A stretch of DNA of 64,000 nucleotides from Candidimonas nitroreducens. GTDB lineage: Bacteria > Pseudomonadota > Gammaproteobacteria > Burkholderiales > Burkholderiaceae_B. The position numbers and the translations under genes are program-made. The first letter of the stretch is position 1. Each line of letters opens with the position of its first letter. Location: contig NZ_NJIH01000001.1 of NCBI RefSeq assembly GCF_002209565.1, forward strand, positions 1 to 64,000, written 5' to 3'. The notes under the pieces were generated by a model. That model was not told the DNA's origin, made no database searches, and saw only the letters and a list, made by a program, of their open reading frames with translations. This document shows, one piece after another, positions 57,060 through 64,000 of the stretch.

Positions 57060-57953
57060 ATGTCGAAGCCATGTTACGCGCCCCTGGACGCATTCCAGGA
57101 ACTGACGTTCGCGGTGCCTGACCATGCCTGCGATTCCCATGCCCATATCTTCGGGCCGTACGAGCGCTATCCGCTGGCCGAGGAACGCAGCTATACACCG
57201 CCGGAAAACGGTGTAGAGCGTTTCTTATGGCACCTGGACACGCTGGGGCTGGCGCGGGGGGTGCTGGTTACGGCCAGCGCCTGCGGCACCGACAACAGTT
57301 CGGTGCTGGACGCGCTGCGCAGTCATCCGCAGCGCCTGCGCGGCGTGGCGGTGTGCGACGGCAATACCGACCGCGCTACCCTGGCGGCCTGGCGCGAGGC
57401 CGGGGTGGCGGGCCTGCGCTTCAACCTGTATCAGCTCAACGGCCAGGCCGTGTACAAGAACGGCGTCGGGCTGCAGGCGCTGCAGGCCCTGGCGCCCGTC
57501 ATGCGCGAGCTTGGTATGCATGCGCAGGTATGGGTGCATGCGCCCGACCTGCCCGATCTGGCGCCTGAACTCGAACGGCTCGGCGTGCCGCTGGTGGTGG
57601 ATCACATGGGCCGCATGAATGCGGCGCTGGGCACCGACAACCCCGGCTTCGGCAAGCTGTGCGCGATGCTGGCCGACGGAACGGCCTGGACCAAGATATC
57701 CGGTGCCGACCGCAACACCAACCGCAAGGGCGTCTACGATGACATCGACGCCTATGCGCTGGGTTTGTTGCGCGCCAACCCCGAGCATGTCGTATGGGGT
57801 TCGGACTGGCCGCACATCAATTATTTCCAGCCGGGCGACGTGCCCGACGACGGCGTGCTGCTCAATACTTTGCGGCGCTGGGTTCCCGACGATGCGCTGC
57901 TGCGCCGCGTGCTGGTAGACAATCCCGCGACGCTGTACGGCTTCGGGAACTAG
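57060..57953 (+). CDS. amidohydrolase, 2-pyrone-4,6-dicarboxylate hydrolase-like
   Basis: A 297-residue TIM-barrel hydrolase of the amidohydrolase 2 superfamily. The first metal motif is CDSHAHIFGP (H27, H29), then GVLVTASACGTDNS, LVVDHMGRM and the final VVWGSDWPHINYF with the catalytic Asp. The pattern resembles 2-pyrone-4,6-dicarboxylate hydrolase LigI, which opens the lactone of the protocatechuate 4,5-cleavage pathway, and related sugar-lactone hydrolases. It follows the Bug gene by 23 bp. Confidence 0.87.
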   Translation: MSKPCYAPLDAFQELTFAVPDHACDSHAHIFGPYERYPLAEERSYTPPENGVERFLWHLDTLGLARGVLVTASACGTDNSSVLDALRSHPQRLRGVAVCDGNTDRATLAAWREAGVAGLRFNLYQLNGQAVYKNGVGLQALQALAPVMRELGMHAQVWVHAPDLPDLAPELERLGVPLVVDHMGRMNAALGTDNPGFGKLCAMLADGTAWTKISGADRNTNRKGVYDDIDAYALGLLRANPEHVVWGSDWPHINYFQPGDVPDDGVLLNTLRRWVPDDALLRRVLVDNPATLYGFGN

Positions 57954-58083
57954 CGCCAGTTCACCCTGAAAGGGGAGCCGCACTGGTGCGGCAAGTGGGC
58001 GCCGGGCCAGGCGCCGGCGTACTTTTTTTGCGGCGCAGCATAGCGTACACTCGAAGCCGTGATCCTGACACGGAAGTGAAGCT

Positions 58084-59175
58084 ATGACCGATCTGTTTCA
58101 ACCTGTGCGGCTTGGTGCCACCGAGCTGAAGAACCGCATCGTCATGTCGCCGCTGACGCGTACCCGCGCTTCGGCCGGCCGCGTGCCCAACGATTTGATG
58201 CTGGAATATTACCGGCAGCGCGCCGGCGCCGGCCTGATATTGTCCGAGGCTACCGTGGTGTCCGCGCAGGGCGTGGGCTATCCCGATACCCCGGGCATCT
58301 GGTCGCCCGAACAGGTGCAGGGCTGGCGCCGCATCACGCGCGCGGTGCACGAGCACGGCGGCAAGATGTTCCTGCAGCTTTGGCACGTGGGCCGGGTCTC
58401 CGACCCGGTTTACCTGGATGGCAACCTGCCGGTGGCGCCCAGCGCCATACCCTGCGGCGGCCATGTCAGCCTGCTGCGGCCCAGGGTCGGCTATGTAACG
58501 CCGCGCGCGCTGGATCTGGCCGAGCTGCCCGGCATCGTCGCCGATTTCGAGCGTGGCGCCCGCAATGCGCTCGAAGCCGGCTTTGACGGCGTGGAAGTCC
58601 ATGGCGCCAACGGATACCTGCTCGATCAATTCCTGCAGGACGGCACCAACAAGCGCCTCGATGCCTATGGCGGGCCGATACAGAACCGCGCGCGCCTGCT
58701 GCTGGAAGTCGTCGACATTTGCGTCGGCGTGTGGGGCGCCGAGCGGGTCGGCGTGCATCTGTCGCCCCGCGGCGGCGCGCATTCGGTGTCCGACTCCAAC
58801 CCCGCGGCCTTGTTCAGCCACGTGGCCGCAGAACTGGGCCGGCGTGGCCTGGCTTTCCTGTGCGTACGCGAAGCGCTGGGCCCGGACAGCCTGCTGCCCG
58901 TGGTCAAGCGCGCTTTCGGCGGCCCGATCATTGCCAACGAAGGCTTTGACCTGGACAGCGCGCAACAGGTGCTGGGCCGCGGCGATGCCGATGCGGTCGC
59001 TTTCGGCAAGCTGTACATTGCCAACCCCGACCTGGCGCAGCGCTTGCGCAATGGCAGCGACCTGAACCGATGGAACGCCGAAACTTTCTATGCGTCGGGG
59101 CCCGAAGGGTATACCGACTACCCCAGCCTGGAGTCCGAGGCGGATGCGGCCGAGCTGACAGTTTGCGGCGGTTGA
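58084..59175 (+). CDS. Old Yellow Enzyme-family alkene reductase
   Basis: A 363-residue FMN-dependent ene-reductase of the NemA/XenB type: MSPLTRTRASAGRVPNDLMLEYYRQRAGAGLILSEAT, HGGKMFLQLWHVGRVSDP, then VHGANGYLLDQFLQDGTNKR with the catalytic Tyr, and PIIANEGFDLDSAQQVLGRGDADAVAFG. It reduces activated C=C bonds of enones, maleate-like acids or nitro compounds using NADPH. The gap to the amidohydrolase is 130 bp. It converges on a Bug gene. Confidence 0.93.
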   Translation: MTDLFQPVRLGATELKNRIVMSPLTRTRASAGRVPNDLMLEYYRQRAGAGLILSEATVVSAQGVGYPDTPGIWSPEQVQGWRRITRAVHEHGGKMFLQLWHVGRVSDPVYLDGNLPVAPSAIPCGGHVSLLRPRVGYVTPRALDLAELPGIVADFERGARNALEAGFDGVEVHGANGYLLDQFLQDGTNKRLDAYGGPIQNRARLLLEVVDICVGVWGAERVGVHLSPRGGAHSVSDSNPAALFSHVAAELGRRGLAFLCVREALGPDSLLPVVKRAFGGPIIANEGFDLDSAQQVLGRGDADAVAFGKLYIANPDLAQRLRNGSDLNRWNAETFYASGPEGYTDYPSLESEADAAELTVCGG

Positions 59176-59241
59176 GGCGGGCGACAAGGGGCGGGCCGGG
59201 CGGCGTCGGCCGCGAGCCCTGGCGCTGAGCCGGGATCTTGC

Positions 59242-60207
59242 TCAGTGCTCGACCGAGATCTTGTTGTGCTTGATGACCTCGGCCCATTTATTGTCTTCCT
59301 TGCCCATCCAGGCGCCCAGCGCCGCCGCGTCCCTGTATGACGCCTGGGCTCCCTGCAAGGTGAACGCGGCGATGACCTTCTTGTTCTGCACCGCCTTGCT
59401 CAGCACTGAGCCGATGCGCTGGATGCGCTGCGCATCGAAACCCTTGGGCGCCAGCAGGAACACGCCGGAATTCACGTCGTAGCCGGGAATATAGCTGTCG
59501 ATCGCGGGGATGTCGTAGCCCGCGTACTTGTCTTCCGACAGCAGGGCCAGGGCGCGAATCTTGTGATCCTTGATAAAGGACGCGGATGCGCCCAGGCTGA
59601 CGATGGCCATGGACACGTCGCCGGCCGCCAGGCCCTGCAGCGAGGGGCTGCCGCCGCGGTACGGCACGTGCACCAGCTTGATGCCGGTTTTCATCTGCAG
59701 CATTTCCCCGGACAGGTGATGAATGGAGCCCACCCCCGAAGACCCGTAGGTGTAGAAGCCGGGCTTGGCCTTGGCCATCTTGATGTAGTCGGCCAGCGTA
59801 TGGGCCGGACTGTTCGGCGGTACGGCGACCACGAAGTCGACCACGCCCAGCATGGCCACGGGGCTGAAGTCCCGGGCCCAGTTGTAGGTGACTTGCTTGT
59901 AGATGTGCGGTGCGATCAGCATCGACGTGTCGGCGAACAGCAGGGTATTGTCGCTGGGTGACGAATGCGCCACGTATGCGGTGGCGATGGTGCCCCCGGC
60001 GCCGGGCTTGTTGTCGACGATAACGGGCTCGTTCAGCTGTTTGCTGAGGTCGTGGGCGACGATGCGGGCCAGCGCGTCCAGTGCGCCGCCTGGCGGGAAG
60101 CCGACCACGATGCGCAGCGGCGGCTGGCTGGCGCGGGCCGCCGGGGCGGCGAGCAGGCAGCCGGAAATACAGGCCAGCAGGCCCAGGCGGGCGAACAGTC
60201 TTTTCAT
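59242..60207 (-). CDS. Bug-family (TTT) periplasmic solute receptor
   Basis: A 321-residue receptor: signal peptide 1-26 (CLLAAPAARA), then PPLRIVVGFPPGGALD; the usual DGYTLL segment is replaced by SDNTLLFADT. It lies 117 bp downstream of the mandelate-racemase-like gene on the minus strand, so both probably share the promoter upstream of that gene. The altered segment suggests a ligand class different from the other receptors here. Confidence 0.9.
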   Translation of the reverse strand: MKRLFARLGLLACISGCLLAAPAARASQPPLRIVVGFPPGGALDALARIVAHDLSKQLNEPVIVDNKPGAGGTIATAYVAHSSPSDNTLLFADTSMLIAPHIYKQVTYNWARDFSPVAMLGVVDFVVAVPPNSPAHTLADYIKMAKAKPGFYTYGSSGVGSIHHLSGEMLQMKTGIKLVHVPYRGGSPSLQGLAAGDVSMAIVSLGASASFIKDHKIRALALLSEDKYAGYDIPAIDSYIPGYDVNSGVFLLAPKGFDAQRIQRIGSVLSKAVQNKKVIAAFTLQGAQASYRDAAALGAWMGKEDNKWAEVIKHNKISVEH

Positions 60208-60324
60208 GTCGATGTCTCCTGGTGATCGTGTTCAGTCTTGGTTATGAGTTGGTGGCCCGGCCAGCGGGCCGGCATGCCCGGCATGTTCCGCGCTTGCCCT
60301 GGCGCGCCTGCGCGAGCCTCGGGC

Positions 60325-61518
60325 CTATGCCTTGCCACGGCCTTGCGACAAGGGCCGCCGCGCCAGTTCCCGGATGGCGTCCCAGTCGGGGTCGAAGCCC
60401 AAGCCGGGGGTTTGGGGCAGGGTCAGCCAGCCGGCCTCGGGGCTGGGCAGCTTGCGGAATATCTGCTCGCAGACCAATACCGAGATCCAGTGGTATTCGA
60501 TGAAGCCGCCGTGAGCCAGGCCGGCGTGCAGGTGCATATTGTGAAAGGGCCAGGCGCCGCCGTTCGCCAGGGCCACATTGCAGGCCTGGGCCATGCCGGC
60601 GATGCGCAGGCATTGCGTATAGCCGCCCGTGATGGCGACGTTGGGCTGCAGGATGTCCAGGGATCGCAGTTGGCAGAATTCGGCAAAGCGGGCGGCCTGG
60701 CCTTCGTTCTGCCCGCCGGCCAGGGGTATGGCCGTTTGGCGCCGCAAATCGGCCAGCGCCCGGGCGTCGTTCTGGGTCAGCGGTTCTTCGAAGAAGGCGA
60801 TGCCGCAGTCTTCCAGCCGCTGGGACAACAGGCGGGCGTGATAGGGATCCAGGCTGCAGTTGGCGTCGATGCAGATCTCTACGCCAGGGCCGACCGCGCT
60901 ACGCACGGCGCGCACCCGTTCTTCGTCTTCGCGGATCACCCGATCCAGAGGCCGGGGCTCGTCGCGGCGTTGCAGCGCGTGGTTGCCGACCGTCATTTTC
61001 AGGCGATTGAAGCCGCGCTCTACCCAGCTGCGCGCTGCTTGGGCAAGCTGCTCGCGATCCAGGAAGCCGAAGCCGAAGGTGCTGTACACCGGCACCTTGT
61101 CGCGCGCGCCGCCGAGCAGGGCCCACAGGGGCTGGCGCAGCGCCTGGGCCTTGATGTCCCAGATGGCCACGTCGAGGGCGGCGATGGCGTGCGAGGCGTA
61201 GCCGTTTTGGCCGCGCGGCGTCAGCAGCCAGTAGAGCCGTTCCCAGATGCGTTCGTTGTGCAGCGCCGACATGCCCAGGATATTGGGCGCGACGATGGCG
61301 TTGATGGCGCTTGCCACCACTTCTTCTTCCGTGATGGCGGTGAAGCCGCAACCGACCAGGCCGCCCTCGGTCTCGACGCGCACTACTACGCAAGACAGGC
61401 TGGTGGTCTTGCTGACGCCCGAAATTTCGGCCTGCACTTCCAGATTCAATGGATAGGCTTGAACTTTTGCGATGTTCAGTTCGCGGCTGGGCAAGGCTGT
61501 CGCGGCCTCTGGGCTCAT
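60325..61518 (-). CDS. mandelate racemase/muconate lactonizing enzyme-family protein
   Basis: A 397-residue enolase-superfamily protein. The capping domain is about 14-135. Barrel residues are K174 (NRLKMTVG), metal ligands D218 (CIDANCS) and E244/E245 (FFEEP). The third metal position reads GGQNE (Q270) instead of GE, and the C-terminal base lies in WPFHNMHLH (H326/H329/H331). The subgroup could be dehydratase or cycloisomerase; the Gln may change metal use. It forms a transcription unit with the Bug gene downstream and follows the LysR gene on the same strand. Confidence 0.85.
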   Translation of the reverse strand: MSPEAATALPSRELNIAKVQAYPLNLEVQAEISGVSKTTSLSCVVVRVETEGGLVGCGFTAITEEEVVASAINAIVAPNILGMSALHNERIWERLYWLLTPRGQNGYASHAIAALDVAIWDIKAQALRQPLWALLGGARDKVPVYSTFGFGFLDREQLAQAARSWVERGFNRLKMTVGNHALQRRDEPRPLDRVIREDEERVRAVRSAVGPGVEICIDANCSLDPYHARLLSQRLEDCGIAFFEEPLTQNDARALADLRRQTAIPLAGGQNEGQAARFAEFCQLRSLDILQPNVAITGGYTQCLRIAGMAQACNVALANGGAWPFHNMHLHAGLAHGGFIEYHWISVLVCEQIFRKLPSPEAGWLTLPQTPGLGFDPDWDAIRELARRPLSQGRGKA

Positions 61519-61706
61519 CTGCTGGGTCTCCTGGTTGTGCCGTCCCGCCGTGCGGGCGGCCGGCTGGGGCAGGGCTCATTCTATGTCGGGGAGAGGGAGG
61601 CCCGACAAGACGTATTTTTTTGAAGAGGTTTCGAAGAATGCGAAAGCTGGAGCCACGGCAGCGGGCAGCCCGCCAGGCTGCGCAAGCGGAGCACGGAAAA
61701 ATGCGG

Positions 61707-61760
61707 ACGCTGCGGGTAATCCGAGCCTTGCGGGTAATGCGGGTGCTACGGGTGATGCGA
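61707..61760. repeat. three imperfect 18-bp tandem repeats
   Basis: Three consecutive 18-base units share the core GCGGGTAATSCG (61707-61724, 61725-61742, 61743-61760; the third has ACGGGTGATGCG). They lie in the 270-bp gap between the mandelate-racemase-like start and the LysR stop. They could be a regulatory array or a slippage product. Confidence 0.6.
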
Positions 61761-61788
61761 GAGAGGCGCCATGCGGCCGTGGGTCTGA

Positions 61789-62709
61789 TCAGGCCGTTTG
61801 CGGAGCGGTTCCGGTGGTGCGCGTCAGGTGCTCGACCAGATTGGTGGCGCCGGGGGTCAGATGCCGCTGGGCGGGCCAGCCCAGCACCAGCTGGCGCTTG
61901 GCCCATGGGTCGTCGAGTTCGGCCGCGGCGATGCGCTTCAGGTCGAGATAGATCTGCGCGGCGCGGATCGGCACGATGCCTATGCCTATGCCGCTTTCGA
62001 CCATGCTGCATACCGCGTCGAAGCTGTTGACCTGGATGCGCAGGCGCAGCAGGCGCCCGGCGCGGCCGGCCGACTGGGTCATCTTGGTAAGAATTGCCGT
62101 GCCCGCGTGCAGGCCCACGTAGTCATATTTGAGCGTTTCGGCAAAGTCGATGTGCTTGTACCGCGCTAGCGGGTGCCCGCGGGCGGTGACCAGCATCAGG
62201 CGATCTTCGCGATACGGCCGGGTATGCACGCCCATGGGGGTGTGATCGGCGTCGAATATGCCGAGATCGGTCTGGTTGGACTGCAGCAGTTCGGCGATGC
62301 GCAGGCTGGTTTGTTCCTGCAGGTCGACGCGCAGACGCGGATTGGCGCCCAGGTAGCTGGCCAGGTCGGAGGGCAGGAAGTGCAGGATCGAAGCCGCGTT
62401 GGCCATGATGCCGATGCGGTCTTCGACGCCCTGGGCGTAGTCGCTCAGTTCTTCTTCCATGGTGTCGGCAAGCTGCATCATGGCCAGCGCCTTCTGGTGG
62501 AAGGCGCCGCCCGCCGGCGTCAGGGAAATGCCGCGTGCGCCGCGGCGCAGCAGCCTGACGCCGATGCGCGATTCGATGTCGCTGATGCGCTTGCTGGCGG
62601 CCGCCACCGACAGGTGTATGCGGGCCGCGCCCTCGCTGATGCTGCCGGCCTGGGCGATGGCGATGAACAGGCGTAGGGCCGTGATGTCGATTTGAGAGAG
62701 TTGGCTCAT
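61789..62709 (-). CDS. LysR-family regulator
   Basis: A 306-residue LTTR. LRLFIAIAQAGSISEGAARIHLSVAAASKRISDIE (about 12-46) is the winged helix and the effector domain runs from about 95 (GIMANAASILHFLPSDLASYL). It is upstream of the mandelate-racemase-like and Bug genes on the same strand rather than divergent, so it may be the first gene of their unit or a separate regulator. It also diverges from a lipoprotein gene. ATG 62709 gives normal length. Confidence 0.92.
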   Translation of the reverse strand: MSQLSQIDITALRLFIAIAQAGSISEGAARIHLSVAAASKRISDIESRIGVRLLRRGARGISLTPAGGAFHQKALAMMQLADTMEEELSDYAQGVEDRIGIMANAASILHFLPSDLASYLGANPRLRVDLQEQTSLRIAELLQSNQTDLGIFDADHTPMGVHTRPYREDRLMLVTARGHPLARYKHIDFAETLKYDYVGLHAGTAILTKMTQSAGRAGRLLRLRIQVNSFDAVCSMVESGIGIGIVPIRAAQIYLDLKRIAAAELDDPWAKRQLVLGWPAQRHLTPGATNLVEHLTRTTGTAPQTA

Positions 62710-62885
62710 GGGGCGGATTCCAAGGGTTTGAAGCCCGGCGCGGAACTCGCGGCCGGCCCGGCCGGGCTTCCTGTGTCCTGCCGTGCGTGCGATCGCCGCT
62801 TGCGGCATGGTTTCGGGACGCGCGGGCGCACTCCTGCATATAATCCCATGGTTGATGATATAGGCGCGGGCACCAAGGAGCCAGA

Positions 62886-63281
62886 GTGAAGATTTGGATT
62901 TGCGGCCTGCTGGCCGCCGGATTGTTGTCGGGTTGCGCGGCAGGCATACAAGGGAATTCGCCCACGGTTTCTTATACGGTGCCGCGGGGCTACCTGGCGG
63001 TGTATCACCGCGCGCAAGACCAGGCGCAGAAGTGCCTGCGCGGGCAGAACGCCTATCGCGTGCAGGGCAAGCTGGATCGGGCCTCGGGTTCGGGCAGCGT
63101 CGACGTGGTGGCTCCGTTTGGAAGCAATGTGGTGGCGCGTACGCAGTTCCGGGCGCTGGATTCCGGGCACACGCGCGTCACCCAGAGCGTATGGGGCAGG
63201 TCGATCTGGGACAGCAAGGCGCTGGCCGCCATGCGCGAGTCCGTCTACATGGATACCTCGGAGTGCACCGCGTATCTCTGA
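62886..63281 (+). CDS. lipoprotein of unknown function
   Basis: A 131-residue protein with a lipoprotein signal ending LLSGC (C17). The mature part has a compact alpha/beta composition (VPRGYLAVYHRAQDQAQKCL, SGSVDVVAPFGSNVVARTQFRAL, VTQSVWGRSIWDSKALAAM) and two further cysteines. A TATAAT at 62839-62844 lies 42 bp before the start and is a likely -10. The family was not recognised with certainty; similar lipoproteins are common in Bordetella-type genomes. Confidence 0.75.
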   Translation: MKIWICGLLAAGLLSGCAAGIQGNSPTVSYTVPRGYLAVYHRAQDQAQKCLRGQNAYRVQGKLDRASGSGSVDVVAPFGSNVVARTQFRALDSGHTRVTQSVWGRSIWDSKALAAMRESVYMDTSECTAYL

Positions 63282-63401
63282 GCGGGAGCGCCGATCCGGG
63301 CGTGGCACGGGCGTCTTGGCGCCCGGGCGCTGGTCGAGCCTCGCGCCTGATGCCGCGTAGCGCAGCGCGGCGGCCGGATACGCGTGTGCCGCTGCGGGAA
63401 T

Positions 63402-63860
63402 TCAGGCCAGCCTGGCCTTGACCTGGGCGGAAACGGCGGCCATGTCGGCGCGGCCGGCCAGGCGCGCTTTCAGCAGGCCCATGACCTTGCCCATGGCGGG
63501 CCCGCCGCTCAGCCCCTGGGCCGAGACTTCGGCCACGGCGGCCTGGATGGCGGCATCGACTTCCTCGGCGCTGGCGGCCTGGGGCAGGAATTCCTGCAGC
63601 ACGGCCAGCTCGGCCTGTTCCTGCGCGGCGGTTTCGGTGCGGCCGGCCTGCTGGAAGGCGGCGATGGATTCGCGCCGCTGCTTGACTTGTTTCTCGATGA
63701 TGGCGGTGACGGCGGCGTCGTCGAGTTCGCGGCGCTCGTCGACTTCTTTCTGTTTGACGGCGGCCAGCAGAAAACGCAGCGTGCCCAGCCGGGCGGTGTC
63801 CTTGGCGCGCATGGCGCTCTTGACGGCCTCGGCCAGCCGGGGCTTGAGCGTGTTGCTCAT
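63402..63860 (-). CDS. GatB/YqeY-domain protein
   Basis: A 152-residue YqeY-like protein: LKPRLAEAVKSAMRAKDTARLGTLRFLLAAVKQKEVDERRELDD, then IEKQVKQRRESIAAFQQAGR and LQEFLPQAAS. It ends in the helical tail GLSGGPAMGKVMGLLKARLAGRADM that resembles the tRNA-binding C-terminal domain of GatB. The role of stand-alone YqeY is unclear; in many bacteria it lies near rpsU and dnaG, but neither gene is in this window. Confidence 0.93.
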   Translation of the reverse strand: MSNTLKPRLAEAVKSAMRAKDTARLGTLRFLLAAVKQKEVDERRELDDAAVTAIIEKQVKQRRESIAAFQQAGRTETAAQEQAELAVLQEFLPQAASAEEVDAAIQAAVAEVSAQGLSGGPAMGKVMGLLKARLAGRADMAAVSAQVKARLA

Positions 63861-63888
63861 GTTTCTTTTCCTATAGTTTGATGCGGAT

Positions 63889-64000
63889 TCACGGTTGCGG
63901 CGGCAAGCGGGGCTGTATGGCAGCGCCCAGCCGGCGCGGCACGTTCGCCGTGACGATTTCGAGCCCGCATGGATGCCGCGGCGCCGACCGATTGCGCGGC
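63889..64000 (-). CDS. possible 3' end of an upstream gene (partial)
   Basis: On the minus strand an open frame entering from the window edge ends in HPCGLEIVTANVPRRLGAA and a short tail before TGA at 63891-63889, 28 bp from the YqeY start. It could be the C-terminus of a real protein, but about 35 GC-rich residues are too few to be sure. Confidence 0.3.
   Translation of the reverse strand, partial: PRNRSAPRHPCGLEIVTANVPRRLGAAIQPRLPPQP

Noticed and set aside
61789-62965. Overlapping minus-strand frame rich in Arg and His (about 62123-62965)
   Set aside because: It is a shifted-frame shadow of the LysR gene; the LysR frame shows all family motifs.

Overview
The window is high-GC chromosomal DNA from a betaproteobacterium, most likely an Alcaligenaceae member (Bordetella/Achromobacter/Pusillimonas type). 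The reasons are the order rpmI-rplT-pheS-pheT-ihfA-merR, nine separate Bug-family (TTT) periplasmic receptors, and many small operons that pair a regulator and a Bug receptor with one or two catabolic enzymes. This placement is inferred from gene content, not from a database search.

Layout. 1-110: 3' end of an IS3-family transposase. 258-7411: plus-strand sugar-acid operon (cupin-like protein, Bug receptor, Ldh2-type dehydrogenase, two UxaA/altronate-dehydratase-like proteins, UxuA-like dehydratase), followed by a convergent LacI regulator. 8784-15771: Bug receptor, galactarate/talarate-type dehydratase, Dabb and SnoaL-like small proteins, an RraA-like aldolase, an unusual IclR-SMP30 fusion regulator, a small monooxygenase and a glutathione transferase. 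15802-22027: minus-strand genes for two Bug receptors, a PaaI-type thioesterase, a 3-hydroxyisobutyrate-dehydrogenase-like reductase, an IlvD/Edd dehydratase and a GntR/FCD regulator behind a 22-bp perfect palindrome.

22190-29729 is core: a strong promoter and long leader, then ribosomal proteins L35 and L20, both Phe-tRNA synthetase subunits, IHF alpha, a MerR regulator, a DUF455 ferritin-like protein and L-serine dehydratase. infC and thrS, usual upstream partners, are missing here. 29743-31091 is an ECF sigma/anti-sigma pair. 31297-40659 is iron-sulfur biology: an Atm1-like ABC exporter, an alpha-carbonic-anhydrase-like protein, then Rrf2-sufBCDSU-sufT.

41523-46260 is a second catabolic set (LysR, RraA-like aldolase, two Bug receptors, crotonase). 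46403-53731 mixes a secreted protein of unknown function, tRNA-Pro(GGG), DsbB with a 50-residue DUF5993 partner, a cytosolic class-C-type serine hydrolase, a Bug/LysR divergent pair, a HigBA-like toxin-antitoxin pair, a lipoprotein and a uracil-DNA-glycosylase-like protein. 53808-62709 is a third catabolic set (LysR, class II aldolase, Bug, PDC-hydrolase-like amidohydrolase, Old Yellow Enzyme, Bug, mandelate-racemase-like enzyme, LysR). The window ends with a lipoprotein, a YqeY-like protein and perhaps the 3' end of another gene.

The most unusual items are the tandem UxaA paralogues, in which each copy has lost the cysteine motifs that the other retains (3380-6151), and the IclR regulator fused to a beta-propeller whose lactonase metal ligands look lost (12958-14577).
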